Source: Bacteroidota bacterium
Lineage (GTDB): Bacteria > Bacteroidota > Bacteroidia > Cytophagales > Cytophagaceae
Assembly: GCA_023428135.1 (NCBI GenBank)
Contig: JAEYZG010000043.1
Coordinates: forward strand, 1 to 64,000
Direction: 5' to 3'
DNA: 64,000 nt
Shown: in pieces, positions 36,331-46,283 of the stretch
Layout of the letters: the number at the start of each line of letters is the position of its first letter
Numbering within the stretch: position 1 is the first letter of the stretch
Program-made: the position numbers and the translations under genes
The notes under the pieces: generated by a model
What the model was told of the DNA's origin: nothing
Seen by the model: the letters and a program-made list of their open reading frames with translations, nothing else
Database searches by the model: none

Positions 36331-39300
36331 TCAGGATTTTTTACGTCTATATATTAAGTTGAAAAAACTAGGCACATTGAGCATGTCCAGGATCGTAGAA
36401 GAGATAAGTCCTCCTATAACAACTACAGCTAGTGGCTTCTGCGTTTCTGATCCGATTCCGGTAGAGATAGCTGCGGGAAGCAGTCCAAGGGAAGCCATAA
36501 GAGCAGTCATTACTACTGGTCTTAATCTTCTTGTTGCGCCTTCTTTAACTGCCTCTTCAAGTTCCATACCTTCTTTTAAATTTCTCTTAAAAGTATTTAC
36601 CAGGATTACTCCACCTTGCACAGAAACACCAAAGAGGGCGATAAACCCAACGCCCGCTGAAATACTGAAATGAATTCCTGTTATATACAAAGCGAATATG
36701 CCACCGATTACTGAAAATGGAACATTCATTAATATCAGAAAAGAATCTTTTACATCTCCGAACGACATATAGAGGATGAGGAAAATTATAAATATACTGA
36801 TAGGTACGACAAATTCTAGTCTCTTTAGTGCCCTTTCTTGATTTTCGAATTCACCTTTCCATACTACTTTGTACCCTTTGGGAAGGTGTAGAACTTTGTT
36901 AACCTTTTCCTGAGCTTCCTTAATTGTACTTCCCAGATCTCTTCCTCTTACCGAAAATTTTATTGCAATAAATCTCTGATTACCCTCCCGATATATGAAT
37001 GCAGGGCCAGTCTCACTGGTAATATCAGCAAGTTGTTTTAAAGGAATCCTTGAAACATTATCTAATGTAGGGACCATTATATTTTCAATTTTCTTTTCAG
37101 AGTATCTGTATTCTTCATCATATCTGACAACCATATCAAATTTCTTTTCCTCTTCAAAAACCTTGCTTATTGATTTTCCACCTACTGCCAGCTCTAATGC
37201 TGCCTGACAATCCTGGGTAGAAATATTATACAAAGCAAGTTTGGAAAGGTCAAGGGTAATTTTTAATTCGGGTTGTCCTATATTTCTAAACACTCCCAGA
37301 TCCTTTATTCCCTCGATATTCTTAATTACATCATAAACTTTGTCAGCAGATTTTTCAAGAAGATTCAAATCCTGTCCTAGCACTTTAATTGCTATAGCTC
37401 CTTTTACTCCGGAAACAGCCTCTTCTACATTGTCCTGAATGGGTTGGGAAAAATTAAATATGATCCCTGGGTATCTTGATAATCTTTGAGAAATGGCATC
37501 AATTATTTCATCTTTGGAAATGACACGCTTCCATTCATTTTCAGGATAAAGATCTACGAAAAATTCAATGTTAAAAAAGCCTGTAGGATCAGTACCATCG
37601 TTAGGCCTTCCTGTCTGTGACATTACTCCTCTTACTTCAGGAAACTCTTTAAATATGGAACGGAAAGTTTTGGTATAATAATAACTTTCTTCAAGAGAAA
37701 CAGACATGGGCATTGTAGCTCTGACGTAGATCGAGCCTTCATTGAGGTGAGGTAAAAACTCAGATCCTACAAAACGAAATGTAAATAAGGCAAGCGCTAA
37801 AATAGCTCCGGAAATAAGAAGTGTTCTTTTAGGATGCTTGATTGTTTTAGTGATTAGAGGAATATAAACCTTCAGAAGGTTTTTTATGATAAAATTTTCT
37901 TTTTCTGCAACGTCTTTTGGAATGAGATAATAAGACAGCATGGGGATTAAGGTGAGACTGATAATCATAGCTCCCAGAAGTGCAAATCCGATGGTATAAG
38001 CAAGAGGGGAAAATAATTTTCCTTCTACTTTTTCAAATGAAAAGATGGGAAGCAGGGCTGCAATAATGATAAGCTTGGAAGTGAAAATTGATTTACCCAT
38101 TTCAGTGGCAGTTTGATTCACCCAGCTTAACTTTCCGCGCTTTTTAAACTTTTCATATCCAAGCTGATAAGCTTTGTGTGCTAATACTACAAAAATACCT
38201 TCTGTCATTACCACCGCACCATCGATAATGATTCCAAAATCTATGGCCCCTATGGATAACAGATTTGCTCTCATTCCTTTCAGATACATTAATATTATTG
38301 CAAATAATAAAGAAAGAGGAATCACAATAGCGACTATAATTGTAATTCTCCAGTTTGCCAGAAAAATAAAGAGGATAAGCGTCACAAGAGTAATTCCTGT
38401 AATCACATTTTCTCCAACCGTATGTAGTGTGTATTTATTAAGAGTGGAGCGATCGTAAAATACCTTCATCTTTACATCGTCTGGCAGAATCAAATCATTC
38501 AGCTCTTTTACCTTATTTTTCAGGTCAGGGAGAACTTTACCTGGATTTTCTCCTTTTCTCATCAGAACAATTCCTTCTACGATATCATCCAGACTATCAA
38601 GACCAACAATACCTATCTGAGGTAAATAGGATTCTCTTACAACTGCAACATTGGCAATCTTTATAGGAACCCTGTTAATATTTTCTATGATGATATTGGA
38701 GATATCTTCTACATTTTTTACAAGTCCTATACCTCTTACTACGAAAGCTTCCGAACCACTTTTTATGACATTTCCGCCGACGTTAATATTTGAGTTCTTC
38801 AGAGCATTATAAACACTAATGGCAGTGAAGTTGTACTGCGCAAGCAGGTGAGGGTCAAGAATCACTTCAAAGGATTTTACCTTTCCACCAAAGCTCACAA
38901 CATCTGCAACACCTTCTACAGACTTTAGCTGTTTGTCTATAACCCAATCCTGAATTGTCTTTAATGCTCTTACATCTTTGGTTTTGCTTTGCAGACTGTA
39001 TCTGTAAATTTCACCTGTAGGGCCTGAAGGAGCTTGTATTTCTGGTACTACTTCATCAGGAATATCTGAATTGACCAGCCTTGAGGATACTTCTGTCATA
39101 GCCTCAAAAGGTGTCACATCATCATCAAAAATCAATGTAACTACAGAAAGGCCAAAAAGAGAGACTGATCTCAATGTATTCTTTTTAGGTACGATATTCA
39201 TTTCTGTCTCAATAGGGATAGTCACGAAGCGTTCAATTTCCTGAGCACTTCTTCCCGGCCATTGAGAGATGATTATAATATTCGTATTGGTGACGTCTGG

Positions 39301-39426
39301 AAAAGCTTCAATAGGAAGTCTTGTAAAGCAGAATATTCCAGCTAAGGCCATTAAAGCAGTCATAAACAGAACTAAGATTCTGTGTGTAACTGAAAAAGAT
39401 ATTATATAACATAAAAATTTATTCAT
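36331..39426 (-). CDS. Heavy-metal RND efflux pump (CusA/CzcA family)
   Basis: The 1031-residue inner-membrane transporter has the HME-RND layout: an N-terminal membrane segment, two large periplasmic loops and two blocks of membrane helices. The family signature in TM4 is clear, IDFGIIIDGAVVMTE (compare DFG-x-x-VDGAV of CzcA/CusA), with a second conserved stretch GVGFIALFGVSVQGGVILVN. It pumps metal cations out using the proton gradient through a periplasmic adaptor and an outer-membrane channel, both encoded directly upstream. Whether it prefers Cu/Ag or Zn/Co/Cd cannot be settled by eye. It is the last gene of the three-gene operon, starting 1 bp after the adaptor. Confidence 0.93.
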   Translation of the reverse strand: MNKFLCYIISFSVTHRILVLFMTALMALAGIFCFTRLPIEAFPDVTNTNIIIISQWPGRSAQEIERFVTIPIETEMNIVPKKNTLRSVSLFGLSVVTLIFDDDVTPFEAMTEVSSRLVNSDIPDEVVPEIQAPSGPTGEIYRYSLQSKTKDVRALKTIQDWVIDKQLKSVEGVADVVSFGGKVKSFEVILDPHLLAQYNFTAISVYNALKNSNINVGGNVIKSGSEAFVVRGIGLVKNVEDISNIIIENINRVPIKIANVAVVRESYLPQIGIVGLDSLDDIVEGIVLMRKGENPGKVLPDLKNKVKELNDLILPDDVKMKVFYDRSTLNKYTLHTVGENVITGITLVTLILFIFLANWRITIIVAIVIPLSLLFAIILMYLKGMRANLLSIGAIDFGIIIDGAVVMTEGIFVVLAHKAYQLGYEKFKKRGKLSWVNQTATEMGKSIFTSKLIIIAALLPIFSFEKVEGKLFSPLAYTIGFALLGAMIISLTLIPMLSYYLIPKDVAEKENFIIKNLLKVYIPLITKTIKHPKRTLLISGAILALALFTFRFVGSEFLPHLNEGSIYVRATMPMSVSLEESYYYTKTFRSIFKEFPEVRGVMSQTGRPNDGTDPTGFFNIEFFVDLYPENEWKRVISKDEIIDAISQRLSRYPGIIFNFSQPIQDNVEEAVSGVKGAIAIKVLGQDLNLLEKSADKVYDVIKNIEGIKDLGVFRNIGQPELKITLDLSKLALYNISTQDCQAALELAVGGKSISKVFEEEKKFDMVVRYDEEYRYSEKKIENIMVPTLDNVSRIPLKQLADITSETGPAFIYREGNQRFIAIKFSVRGRDLGSTIKEAQEKVNKVLHLPKGYKVVWKGEFENQERALKRLEFVVPISIFIIFLILYMSFGDVKDSFLILMNVPFSVIGGIFALYITGIHFSISAGVGFIALFGVSVQGGVILVNTFKRNLKEGMELEEAVKEGATRRLRPVVMTALMASLGLLPAAISTGIGSETQKPLAVVVIGGLISSTILDMLNVPSFFNLIYRRKKS

Positions 39427-39427
39427 A

Positions 39428-40546
39428 TCATATATGATTCATGATATGGTTGTATATAAGTAAGCTTCCTTCGGAAACAACTATGGAGCCTTCGTCTACA
39501 CCTGATTCTATAAAGGTCCAGTGAGATGATTTCCGAAATACCTTTACCTTTTTAATAGTCAGTTTTTTATTAATCACCTGTACTACAAAGTAGCTGTCTT
39601 TGTCAAAAATAACAGCACGTGGATCGAGAGCAATAAAGCGTTGAGGAGAAGGGATATGTACTTTTAATTTAGCATACATTTCAGGTCTTAATAGTTTTTC
39701 TGAATTATCTATTACCACTCTTATTCTTAATACTCTTGCCGTTGCTTCCAGAACATGACTTACCTTATCTATGGTACCTGAAAATTCTTTATTAGGAAAA
39801 GCTTCAGTATATATCTTTACATTTAGTCCGACATTCACAGCAGATATATCATCTTCAAAAACGTTTCCCCAGATCCATACTTTGTTCAAATCAGAAATTG
39901 TGAAGAGGTTTTTACCATCGTTACTCACCTTCATATTATTGGTAATATTCTTTTCGACGAGGTAGCCATTGATCGGGGATTTGATAATTGAAAGAGGTAC
40001 TCTGCTGTCTTCTGAAGCACCGAAGATCGCTAAGTTTTCTTTATTCTTTTGAAACTCGTTTTTGCTTTTTTCGAGTTCCTTTTTAGCTGATAGATATTGA
40101 AGTTTTGAATTGAAATCAGCTTTGTATAAATCTTCAGCTACTTTGAAATTTTTCTGGGCCAGTTCATAATTCGCCTTGCTAGCATGATAATCTGTTAATA
40201 GTTTCGAGATGTCACCACTTTTTATTGATACTAAAGATTGGCCTTTCATTATAGGATCTCCGAGGTTTACATTTATATCCTGAGTGATACCTGAAACCAT
40301 CGGGTAAATCTGAACTACATTATTTTCATCAAATGATATTCTTCCATTTAAAACAATTTCATCGCTTAACTCATGGAATTTTGCAGTATCTGTCTTGTAA
40401 ACGAAATATTCAGAATAACTTTCTTGAGGCTTTAATAGAGATTTCAGGTTGTCTGATGGTTTAAAGAGTAAGTAGCCTAATAAGAACGAAGCAATACATA
40501 GCAATACAGTTATACCTATCCAGATTGATCGTTTATTTTTTACCAT
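39428..40546 (-). CDS. Efflux periplasmic adaptor (membrane fusion protein)
   Basis: The 372-residue protein starts with a membrane anchor (IWIGITVLLCIASFLLGYLL). It then shows the adaptor order: a lipoyl-like half (IYPMVSGITQDINVNLGDPI), a helical hairpin (about 115-175, rich in Lys/Glu), the second lipoyl half (IIKSPINGYLVEKNITN), and beta-barrel and membrane-proximal domains (VWIWGNVFEDD; LLRPEMYAKLKVHIP). It bridges the RND pump and the TolC-like channel. It lies 8 bp from the upstream channel gene and 1 bp from the pump gene. No His-rich metal-binding N-terminal extension was seen. Confidence 0.92.
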   Translation of the reverse strand: MVKNKRSIWIGITVLLCIASFLLGYLLFKPSDNLKSLLKPQESYSEYFVYKTDTAKFHELSDEIVLNGRISFDENNVVQIYPMVSGITQDINVNLGDPIMKGQSLVSIKSGDISKLLTDYHASKANYELAQKNFKVAEDLYKADFNSKLQYLSAKKELEKSKNEFQKNKENLAIFGASEDSRVPLSIIKSPINGYLVEKNITNNMKVSNDGKNLFTISDLNKVWIWGNVFEDDISAVNVGLNVKIYTEAFPNKEFSGTIDKVSHVLEATARVLRIRVVIDNSEKLLRPEMYAKLKVHIPSPQRFIALDPRAVIFDKDSYFVVQVINKKLTIKKVKVFRKSSHWTFIESGVDEGSIVVSEGSLLIYNHIMNHI

Positions 40547-40554
40547 AAAATCAT

Positions 40555-41829
40555 TTAGTAAAAGATGGAATTAGTAACATAGTTAATTTGCATCTGACTA
40601 ATTATAAGGTTGTATTCAACTTCATACAAGTCCATCTTCCCATTTTCATAAGTTCTGATCTTATCCATGAAGTCAAGTATACCTATAGTTTTGCTTTCAT
40701 ATAACTGAACTGCTTTAGGGAGTATCTGATCCAAACCGATTTTATAGTTTGTGTCTATTTTCATATAAATATCATAAACAGATTGGAAACGTAAATTGGC
40801 GTTGTTCACTTCCTCTTTCAATTGTAAAGTGGCCTGATCGATAGCTATTGCCTTCAGCTCTTTCTGGAATTGAGATAGTTTAATATTTCCCTGATTTCTA
40901 TTAAAAAGCGGAAGATCTATAGCAGCATTCAATCCAATATAATTTGTAAAAGCATTGCCAAATCTGTCATATGTACTCCCGATTGTCAAATCAGGGATAG
41001 CAATTGCCTTCTGGTATAAATAGTTGATTTCAGAAAAACTCAATTCATCCTTAGCAACTTTTAAATCAGGTCGCCTGGACAATGCAGAGTCTTCTAATAT
41101 TGGTAATTCATATTTTGTAATGCTCTGACTGCTCTCTTTTTTCACCGGCACGACAAAATGATTCGAGGTTAACCGAAGCATTATTCTCAGATCCGATTCA
41201 TTATCATTGATGTCTTTTATTATATCTCCCTTCTGAAGTCTTATGTCTTGCAATTCATAATGAATTCTCAATATATCATAACCTGCAATATCCCCATCTT
41301 TGAGGCGAATTTCAGAGGCTTTTAACAACTCTTCAAGTTGAGTTTCTTCAATTGTAAGTAGATTCAGTTTGTGCAAGTCATAATAAATGGTGTAAAAATC
41401 CTGGTACAACTGAAATTTCAAAGATCTTAATACATCCTGAAAAGTATGGAAAGCGATATTTTTATTCGTTTCCTGCATCTTTACCAGTTTCGTCCTTTTT
41501 CCTGCCAGTCTTATTAACTGCTGCAGGTGCAATTCAACTTGTCCGTTCTGGTCTGTAAAATCAAAAGGTCTGTGGTCATTAGGATTATAAAGTGTAATTT
41601 CTCCGAAAAAAGATGGATTATTCCATAACCTTGCTTGCTCTACAGCCGCCTCGGTAAAAGAGATATTATATTTTTGAGCAATAAGCTGAAAGTTTTTCTC
41701 AAGAAATAGAAGCTCTGCCTGCTCAATATTGAGATAAAGTGTATCAAAATTTTTGCTGTATAAATTTTTAGTTATCCCATATAAATGGGAAGAATGCATT
41801 AACAGAATAGATATGATAAACACTTTCAC
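40555..41829 (-). CDS. TolC-family outer-membrane efflux channel
   Basis: The 424-residue protein begins with a signal-like stretch (MKVFIISILLMHSSHLYGI). It shows the two repeated outer-membrane-factor units, with long heptad helices and EQARLWNNPSFFGEITLY, then SRRPDLKVAKDELSFSE and GLNAAIDLPLFNRNQGNIKL, the PLFNRNQG signature of CzcC/CusC-type channels. It is the first gene of the heavy-metal operon, so the promoter lies upstream at about 41830-41880. It forms the trimeric exit duct through the outer membrane. Confidence 0.92.
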   Translation of the reverse strand: MKVFIISILLMHSSHLYGITKNLYSKNFDTLYLNIEQAELLFLEKNFQLIAQKYNISFTEAAVEQARLWNNPSFFGEITLYNPNDHRPFDFTDQNGQVELHLQQLIRLAGKRTKLVKMQETNKNIAFHTFQDVLRSLKFQLYQDFYTIYYDLHKLNLLTIEETQLEELLKASEIRLKDGDIAGYDILRIHYELQDIRLQKGDIIKDINDNESDLRIMLRLTSNHFVVPVKKESSQSITKYELPILEDSALSRRPDLKVAKDELSFSEINYLYQKAIAIPDLTIGSTYDRFGNAFTNYIGLNAAIDLPLFNRNQGNIKLSQFQKELKAIAIDQATLQLKEEVNNANLRFQSVYDIYMKIDTNYKIGLDQILPKAVQLYESKTIGILDFMDKIRTYENGKMDLYEVEYNLIISQMQINYVTNSIFY

Positions 41830-41882
41830 GGAAAATGTTTTTAATAATAGGAAACAGGGAAGACAAGCAAAGGTTTAAATAA

Positions 41883-42046
41883 TTCATCCCTATGCTGCAG
41901 CAAAGTGGTTGGTTTATGAGTCCGGAATTGATCTGAGGAACTTGAAATTTAATGTTCATTCCGCCAATCCTGTTGCTGCAAAACAGATTGAGGGACTACT
42001 GACGAATTACATTAAATTTCTAAACGAAGAATTTGAAAAGGAATAA
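41883..42046 (+). pseudogene. C-terminal fragment of a second cREC gene
   Basis: An open plus-strand stretch without a start reads HPYAAAKWLVYESGIDLRNL, then KFNVHSANPVAAKQIEGLL and NYIKFLNEEFEKE to a stop at 42044-42046. It closely matches the end of the cREC gene at 473-843 (YAAAKRLVYESGIDLSDLKF; VHSANPVA). The first half of the gene is missing and the preceding sequence belongs to the efflux promoter region. It is a dead partial duplicate. Confidence 0.8.
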
Positions 42047-42098
42047 AACTGTATATTTTTTTTCTTAACCTGTCACTAACGTTTTGGAATAATCATCG

Positions 42099-42116
42099 GG
42101 CCGAAAGACCCGACAA
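42099..42116 (-). terminator. Weak hairpin after the PAS/GAF gene
   Basis: TCGGG and CCCGA form a 5-bp stem around CCGAAAGA just downstream of the stop of the minus-strand gene at 42125. It is short and the T-run lies further away (about 42056-42064), so it is only a possible terminator. Confidence 0.35.
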
Positions 42117-42124
42117 CAGGGTAT

Positions 42125-44032
42125 TTACAACGAATCAGAATCTGTTATTCTTTTAACAAGATCCCTTGTTACTTTATCCAGTTCAACAGCAGATTGCAAT
42201 ACATAGTCAAGAAGATCTTCATAATTATCTCCGTTATTTTTATACATTTCGATAAGATTTATCAGTCCCATTATTCTTGCCACTGGGGATCTTACCTTAT
42301 GTGATTGATACCAGGCTATTTCTTTCAGCTTTTTGTTTTTCTCAATAATCAATTCATTATTGAGCTTTAGCATTTCATTTGCCTTACTGATTTCCTCTTC
42401 ATTTTTTATTCTCTCTGTGATATCATGAACATTACCAATGAGATTAATGCATATATTTTCCTCGTTAAATACTGGTGAAATTGTCACTATCCCATTTTTC
42501 TGATCAGAAGGATAGGTCGTATTTTCCTCCCATGAAACAGGCTTTCCTGTTTCTATGACTTCTTTGTATTTAGATAAAACCATCGAATGAGACTGCCTGG
42601 GAAAAACTTCTTCAACTATTTTACCCTCAATATCCTCTCTTGAAAGTCCCGTAGCCTCAAGAAATCTGTTATTGACAGTTGAAAAGCGGAAAACCTGGTC
42701 TTTTTCTATGTCAATCAGGAACATTATGTCATTAGTGGAATTGAAAACCAGTTCCAGTTTTTCTTTATAAAGTTTTGCTTCTGTTTCTGCAAGTTTTCTT
42801 TCCATCACATAAACCAGGATTCTCCTTATTCGATCTATACTGTTTTCTTCTTCTATAGTGAGCTGCCGGACTGTTTTGTGATATATTGCAAATGTTCCTA
42901 ATAATACATTTTGTGAATTGATGATGGGATAAGACCAGGATGATCTAAGGTCGAAATCTTTTATGATTTCCATATATGTATCCCAGTAGGGATGGTTGAA
43001 AATGTCTGCCACTTCAACCTTTTTCCTTAGATGTGCAGCACTTCCGCAGGTTCCGTTGCCTATACCTATTTTAGTTCCTTCCACCTCTTTATTAAAAGCA
43101 GGAGGAAGATGTGGAGAAGACCAGTTATATAATCTGCCGTTTTTTGCCTTAAGTACAGAGCATAACATATCTGGATGAATTTTTTTTAAGCCCTTCAGAA
43201 GGAATGTAATCAGTTCCTCTACAGAAGAATCAGGCTGGACGTAATGCTGGAGGACCTCTTTCTCAAGATTTTCAAGTTTCTCTATTCGTTTCTGTTCTGA
43301 GATATCTCTTATTACTCCCATAATTTTAGCATTGCCAAACATGTCTTTGGCAATTTCAGCCTTTGCAGAAACGATTCTTGGAGTATTATCATTTTCTGGA
43401 AAGATCTGCACCTCGATATCGTACTTCATTTGTTCTCGAACCAGCTTTCTGCCTGCGTTCTTTACTCTTTCAAGTTCTTTGATTAATGGCTCTACTTTGC
43501 TTAAAGGAATTTCTCTAGCTTCCGGAGCAAACCCAAATAACTCACATGCTTTTTCAGACCCCCAGATTACATCTTTGTTTTTCTCAAGTTCCCAGTATCC
43601 AAGTTGCCCTATTTCCTGTGCTTTTAATAGTCTTGTCTTATCTATCCGGCTTTGTTGTTCTTCCAGTTTACGAGACGTGATATCCCGAAAATAGATTGTA
43701 AGTCCTTCCGGGGAGGGATAAATATTATTCTCGAACCATTTATTGTAGGGAGGGTAGTATTCTTCCAGATGAGTATATTGTTGTGTTTCCATCGCCCTAC
43801 AATAAGCTTGATGAAAGGGCTGATTGATTCCTTCCGGAAATTCTGTCCAGATATGTTTACCGATCATGCTTAAAGGATCCCTGCTAAAAATTTCTCCAGC
43901 CTTCTTGTTCATGTAGGTATAGCACCAGTTTTTGTCAAGAGCAACAAAAGCGTCAGATATTCTTTCGAGCACTGCTAATAAATTTTCCTGACTATAGACA
44001 TTTAATAATGATTGAGAAGGTTTCTTTTCCAT
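42125..44032 (-). CDS. PAS-PAS-GAF-PAS protein with a histidine-kinase dimerisation domain but no ATPase domain
   Basis: The order of domains is PAS (about 15-125; ISDAFVALDKNWCYTYMNKK), PAS (about 130-245), GAF (about 255-405; GIGNGTCGSAAHLRKKVEVA), PAS (about 420-545; FLEATGLSREDIEGKIVEEV) and a final helical pair (about 565-635) with YQSHKVRSPVARIMGLINLI, where a His-x-x-Arg-x-Pro motif mimics the HisKA phosphorylation site. The protein ends there, at 635 residues: there is no N, G1 or G2 box. It cannot phosphorylate itself alone; it may dimerise with, or be phosphorylated by, another kinase, or act purely as a sensor/adaptor. It is cytoplasmic, with no membrane segment. Confidence 0.85.
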   Translation of the reverse strand: MEKKPSQSLLNVYSQENLLAVLERISDAFVALDKNWCYTYMNKKAGEIFSRDPLSMIGKHIWTEFPEGINQPFHQAYCRAMETQQYTHLEEYYPPYNKWFENNIYPSPEGLTIYFRDITSRKLEEQQSRIDKTRLLKAQEIGQLGYWELEKNKDVIWGSEKACELFGFAPEAREIPLSKVEPLIKELERVKNAGRKLVREQMKYDIEVQIFPENDNTPRIVSAKAEIAKDMFGNAKIMGVIRDISEQKRIEKLENLEKEVLQHYVQPDSSVEELITFLLKGLKKIHPDMLCSVLKAKNGRLYNWSSPHLPPAFNKEVEGTKIGIGNGTCGSAAHLRKKVEVADIFNHPYWDTYMEIIKDFDLRSSWSYPIINSQNVLLGTFAIYHKTVRQLTIEEENSIDRIRRILVYVMERKLAETEAKLYKEKLELVFNSTNDIMFLIDIEKDQVFRFSTVNNRFLEATGLSREDIEGKIVEEVFPRQSHSMVLSKYKEVIETGKPVSWEENTTYPSDQKNGIVTISPVFNEENICINLIGNVHDITERIKNEEEISKANEMLKLNNELIIEKNKKLKEIAWYQSHKVRSPVARIMGLINLIEMYKNNGDNYEDLLDYVLQSAVELDKVTRDLVKRITDSDSL

Positions 44033-44341
44033 TGTGCTTAAAAAAATCTGAATATTAGAACTCTAAAAATATCGATTCTTATTAATTTTCAAAAGATTGT
44101 ATGAAATAGAATGATAATTTCCTGGAACGGAATAATAGAAGCGACTTTAAAAATTGTATTTTTTTCGTAAATTGATATCAGGAACTTAAATTTTCAGACA
44201 AAGAAGTCTGTATAAAGGACTTTAAGATTCGACTCCGGGTTTTGATATGATTTTGAGGGGAAAGACTAAAGAAAGAACTATTGATTTTTGGGAGAAAGTG
44301 ATTTTTTGATAAATAAGGAACAACAATAAGGTTCGACGAAT
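44033..44341. other. Divergent intergenic region, nothing recognised
   Basis: This 309-bp gap separates the minus-strand PAS/GAF gene and the plus-strand lipoprotein. It should hold both promoters. No repeat, RNA or small gene was seen. Confidence 0.5.
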
Positions 44342-45250
44342 ATGATTTGTAATACAAACAAGGAGTGGAGGTTTATTATTTTATTCTGTTTCACTTCTCT
44401 TGTACTTTATGGTTGTGCCCCTAACCAGCAAAGCACTGAAGAAAAAGTAAATGAAAGACAATCATCTGTTCCATCCTCTGAAGTAATAGAGGAAGCACCT
44501 GTTGCACCAGCAGACTCAGTAGCATTTCCTTTGGATACAGAATATACCAGAGTAAGTGAAAAAAAAAGTGGTGCAGAAGAAGAGAATATTACAAAGTTCG
44601 ATTATCCTTTATTTTCAATAATCTTTCATGGATATGGATTCCAGGATACTCGTCCGGAAAATTTTATGGAAGATCTGAGGAATGGAGATACTACACAATT
44701 CAGTGTTGTTAAGGATGATGGTGAATTGTCATTCAGAGTAAAATCAGATACACTGAGATTGGTTGAAGATGTCTTTAATGACTTAAGTTCGGTGCTTATC
44801 GAGATTAGTCCAAAAAATAAAGATGACAGGTTTAAGATTTCTTATTCATTGAAAGAGTGGTTAGGAGAACAACTGGATAAAAGATTCTACGATTACCAGA
44901 ATTTTAAGTCTGATGATGAATACCATGAAGCTATAGAAAAATGGCAGAAAACCAGAGTTAGCTGGAAAAGCTGGACTGATAACGAGTATGTGCCTGATTC
45001 ATTAAATTATTATTTCAAAATGCCTGTGATCAATTTGAATGTTTATGAAGATGCAATCAAGCAAAGGATGGGATTAAGAGATACACTTGTCGATTTTAGT
45101 GGTGAATCAGATGATATTGCCACAGTTGTGTATAAAAATAAACCATGCTATTATGGGATTGACAGAGGTCTTTTAAGAATAGAAAGGTTGGTTGCCGGAA
45201 AGACGAAAGAAAGAAGGATTATATCAATAATATTTACCTCAGGGTGTTAG
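44342..45250 (+). CDS. Lipoprotein of unknown function
   Basis: The signal ends in a lipobox (FTSLVLYGC), followed by a Ser/Glu/Pro-rich linker of about 60 residues (QQSTEEKVNERQSSVPSSEV) and a mixed domain to residue 302. The domain is acidic and aromatic (LFSIIFHGYGFQDTRPENF; RVSWKSWTDNEYVPDSLNYY). No family is recognised. It is probably anchored in the outer membrane. It is followed by a convergent small membrane protein gene, so it is monocistronic. Confidence 0.6.
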   Translation: MICNTNKEWRFIILFCFTSLVLYGCAPNQQSTEEKVNERQSSVPSSEVIEEAPVAPADSVAFPLDTEYTRVSEKKSGAEEENITKFDYPLFSIIFHGYGFQDTRPENFMEDLRNGDTTQFSVVKDDGELSFRVKSDTLRLVEDVFNDLSSVLIEISPKNKDDRFKISYSLKEWLGEQLDKRFYDYQNFKSDDEYHEAIEKWQKTRVSWKSWTDNEYVPDSLNYYFKMPVINLNVYEDAIKQRMGLRDTLVDFSGESDDIATVVYKNKPCYYGIDRGLLRIERLVAGKTKERRIISIIFTSGC

Positions 45251-45312
45251 AAGAGGGAAATTCCAGTTACTATAATTTAGAATATTTTAGCGTCAGATCT
45301 TTCAAATTAAAT

Positions 45313-45672
45313 TCAATCTTGTATTACAGGTCCAGTTTCTGATGAATCATTATGAGAAGGATAATTTTTATCTATTCTATCAGAGATCATTTTTAAGACT
45401 CTTGCTATGACAGGCACATTAGATTCTTTTTTGGGATGTTGTAATGGTATCGCAAAAGGAAAAGTATCGATTGGAGGTAGATGTTCCGGAACTATAGAAT
45501 CCTTATCTTCATCTTCATGATGCTCATAAGCACTAACAAATTTTATAGTCTCTGTTGAATTTTTATTTTGAGTAAAATCTGTTGCCTGGTAAATACCGTA
45601 TAGGCCAATGAGCATAATGCATACAGCAAATGAAATTCCAGGGAAAGAATGTTTTAAGTGGTTCATATGCAT
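45313..45672 (-). CDS. Small single-span membrane protein
   Basis: The 119-residue protein has one N-terminal membrane segment (GISFAVCIMLIGLYGIYQAT) and an acidic, His-containing periplasmic tail (SAYEHHEDEDKDSIVPEHLP). No family is recognised. The HHEDED cluster could bind a metal ion, but this is a guess from composition. It is monocistronic. Confidence 0.5.
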   Translation of the reverse strand: MHMNHLKHSFPGISFAVCIMLIGLYGIYQATDFTQNKNSTETIKFVSAYEHHEDEDKDSIVPEHLPPIDTFPFAIPLQHPKKESNVPVIARVLKMISDRIDKNYPSHNDSSETGPVIQD

Positions 45673-45812
45673 AGGGTTTTAGGTAATACTAAAATATCGT
45701 TAAAGTGTTAAAATATTTCAGAAAGTATTATTTTGTTTCGATATAATGTATTCAATATTACAAAGAGTTCATAATAGAATAAGAGAATCGTCTTGGGTAC
45801 TCTGTCAGAAAT

Positions 45813-46274
45813 TTGAAATTAATAATAACCTGTATCATCACCTTTGTGTCTGTTATTAGCTCTTACAGTCAGAAATTTGCACTACAAGACACTACTCTTA
45901 ATATAGGTGATGTTTGGATTACTCATAATATCAGATTTGATTTCAACAAAGCAACCATTAGATCTGAAAACTACGCTTTTCTTGATAGCATGGCTTCTTT
46001 TTTACTTAAGAATAGAAACCTGATAATAGAAGTTAGTAACCATAGTGATGAACGCGGTTCGAACCATTATTCCGTTTGTCTGACATGTAAACGTGCTAAG
46101 TCAATTGCTGATTATTTAATCTCAAAAGGTATTGATACAAACAGGCTTTTAACGAAGGGATATAATGGAAGCAAGCCTTTGATAAAAGGTGCGAAAACGG
46201 AAGAAGAACATCAGCAAAACAGAAGGACTGAATTTAAAATATTGAGAACAGATTACGTGAGTAACGATCATTAA
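45813..46274 (+). CDS. OmpA-family peptidoglycan-binding protein
   Basis: The start is a TTG at 45813, chosen because it gives a full signal peptide (LKLIITCIITFVSVISSYSQ). The domain begins at about residue 30 (DVWITHNIRFDFNKATIRSE), with the OmpA peptidoglycan-binding pattern VSNHSDERGSNHYS (consensus NGHTD-x-x-GS), then KRAKSIADYLISKGID and NRRTEFKIL. At 153 residues it is a stand-alone OmpA domain. It is periplasmic and probably binds diaminopimelate in the cell wall. The Cys pair (CLTCK) in the middle is unusual. A cytochrome c gene follows 9 bp later. Confidence 0.85.
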   Translation: MKLIITCIITFVSVISSYSQKFALQDTTLNIGDVWITHNIRFDFNKATIRSENYAFLDSMASFLLKNRNLIIEVSNHSDERGSNHYSVCLTCKRAKSIADYLISKGIDTNRLLTKGYNGSKPLIKGAKTEEEHQQNRRTEFKILRTDYVSNDH

Positions 46275-46283
46275 CCACTAGAG

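Noticed and set aside
36165..36362. 65-codon plus-strand frame after the efflux operon
   Set aside because: It overlaps the pump stop, has no recognisable start context, and the opposite strand reads more like real protein.
36305..36673. 122-codon plus-strand frame over the end of the RND pump gene
   Set aside because: It is antisense to conserved transporter sequence; its Thr/Ser/Pro-rich composition reflects the opposite strand's codons.
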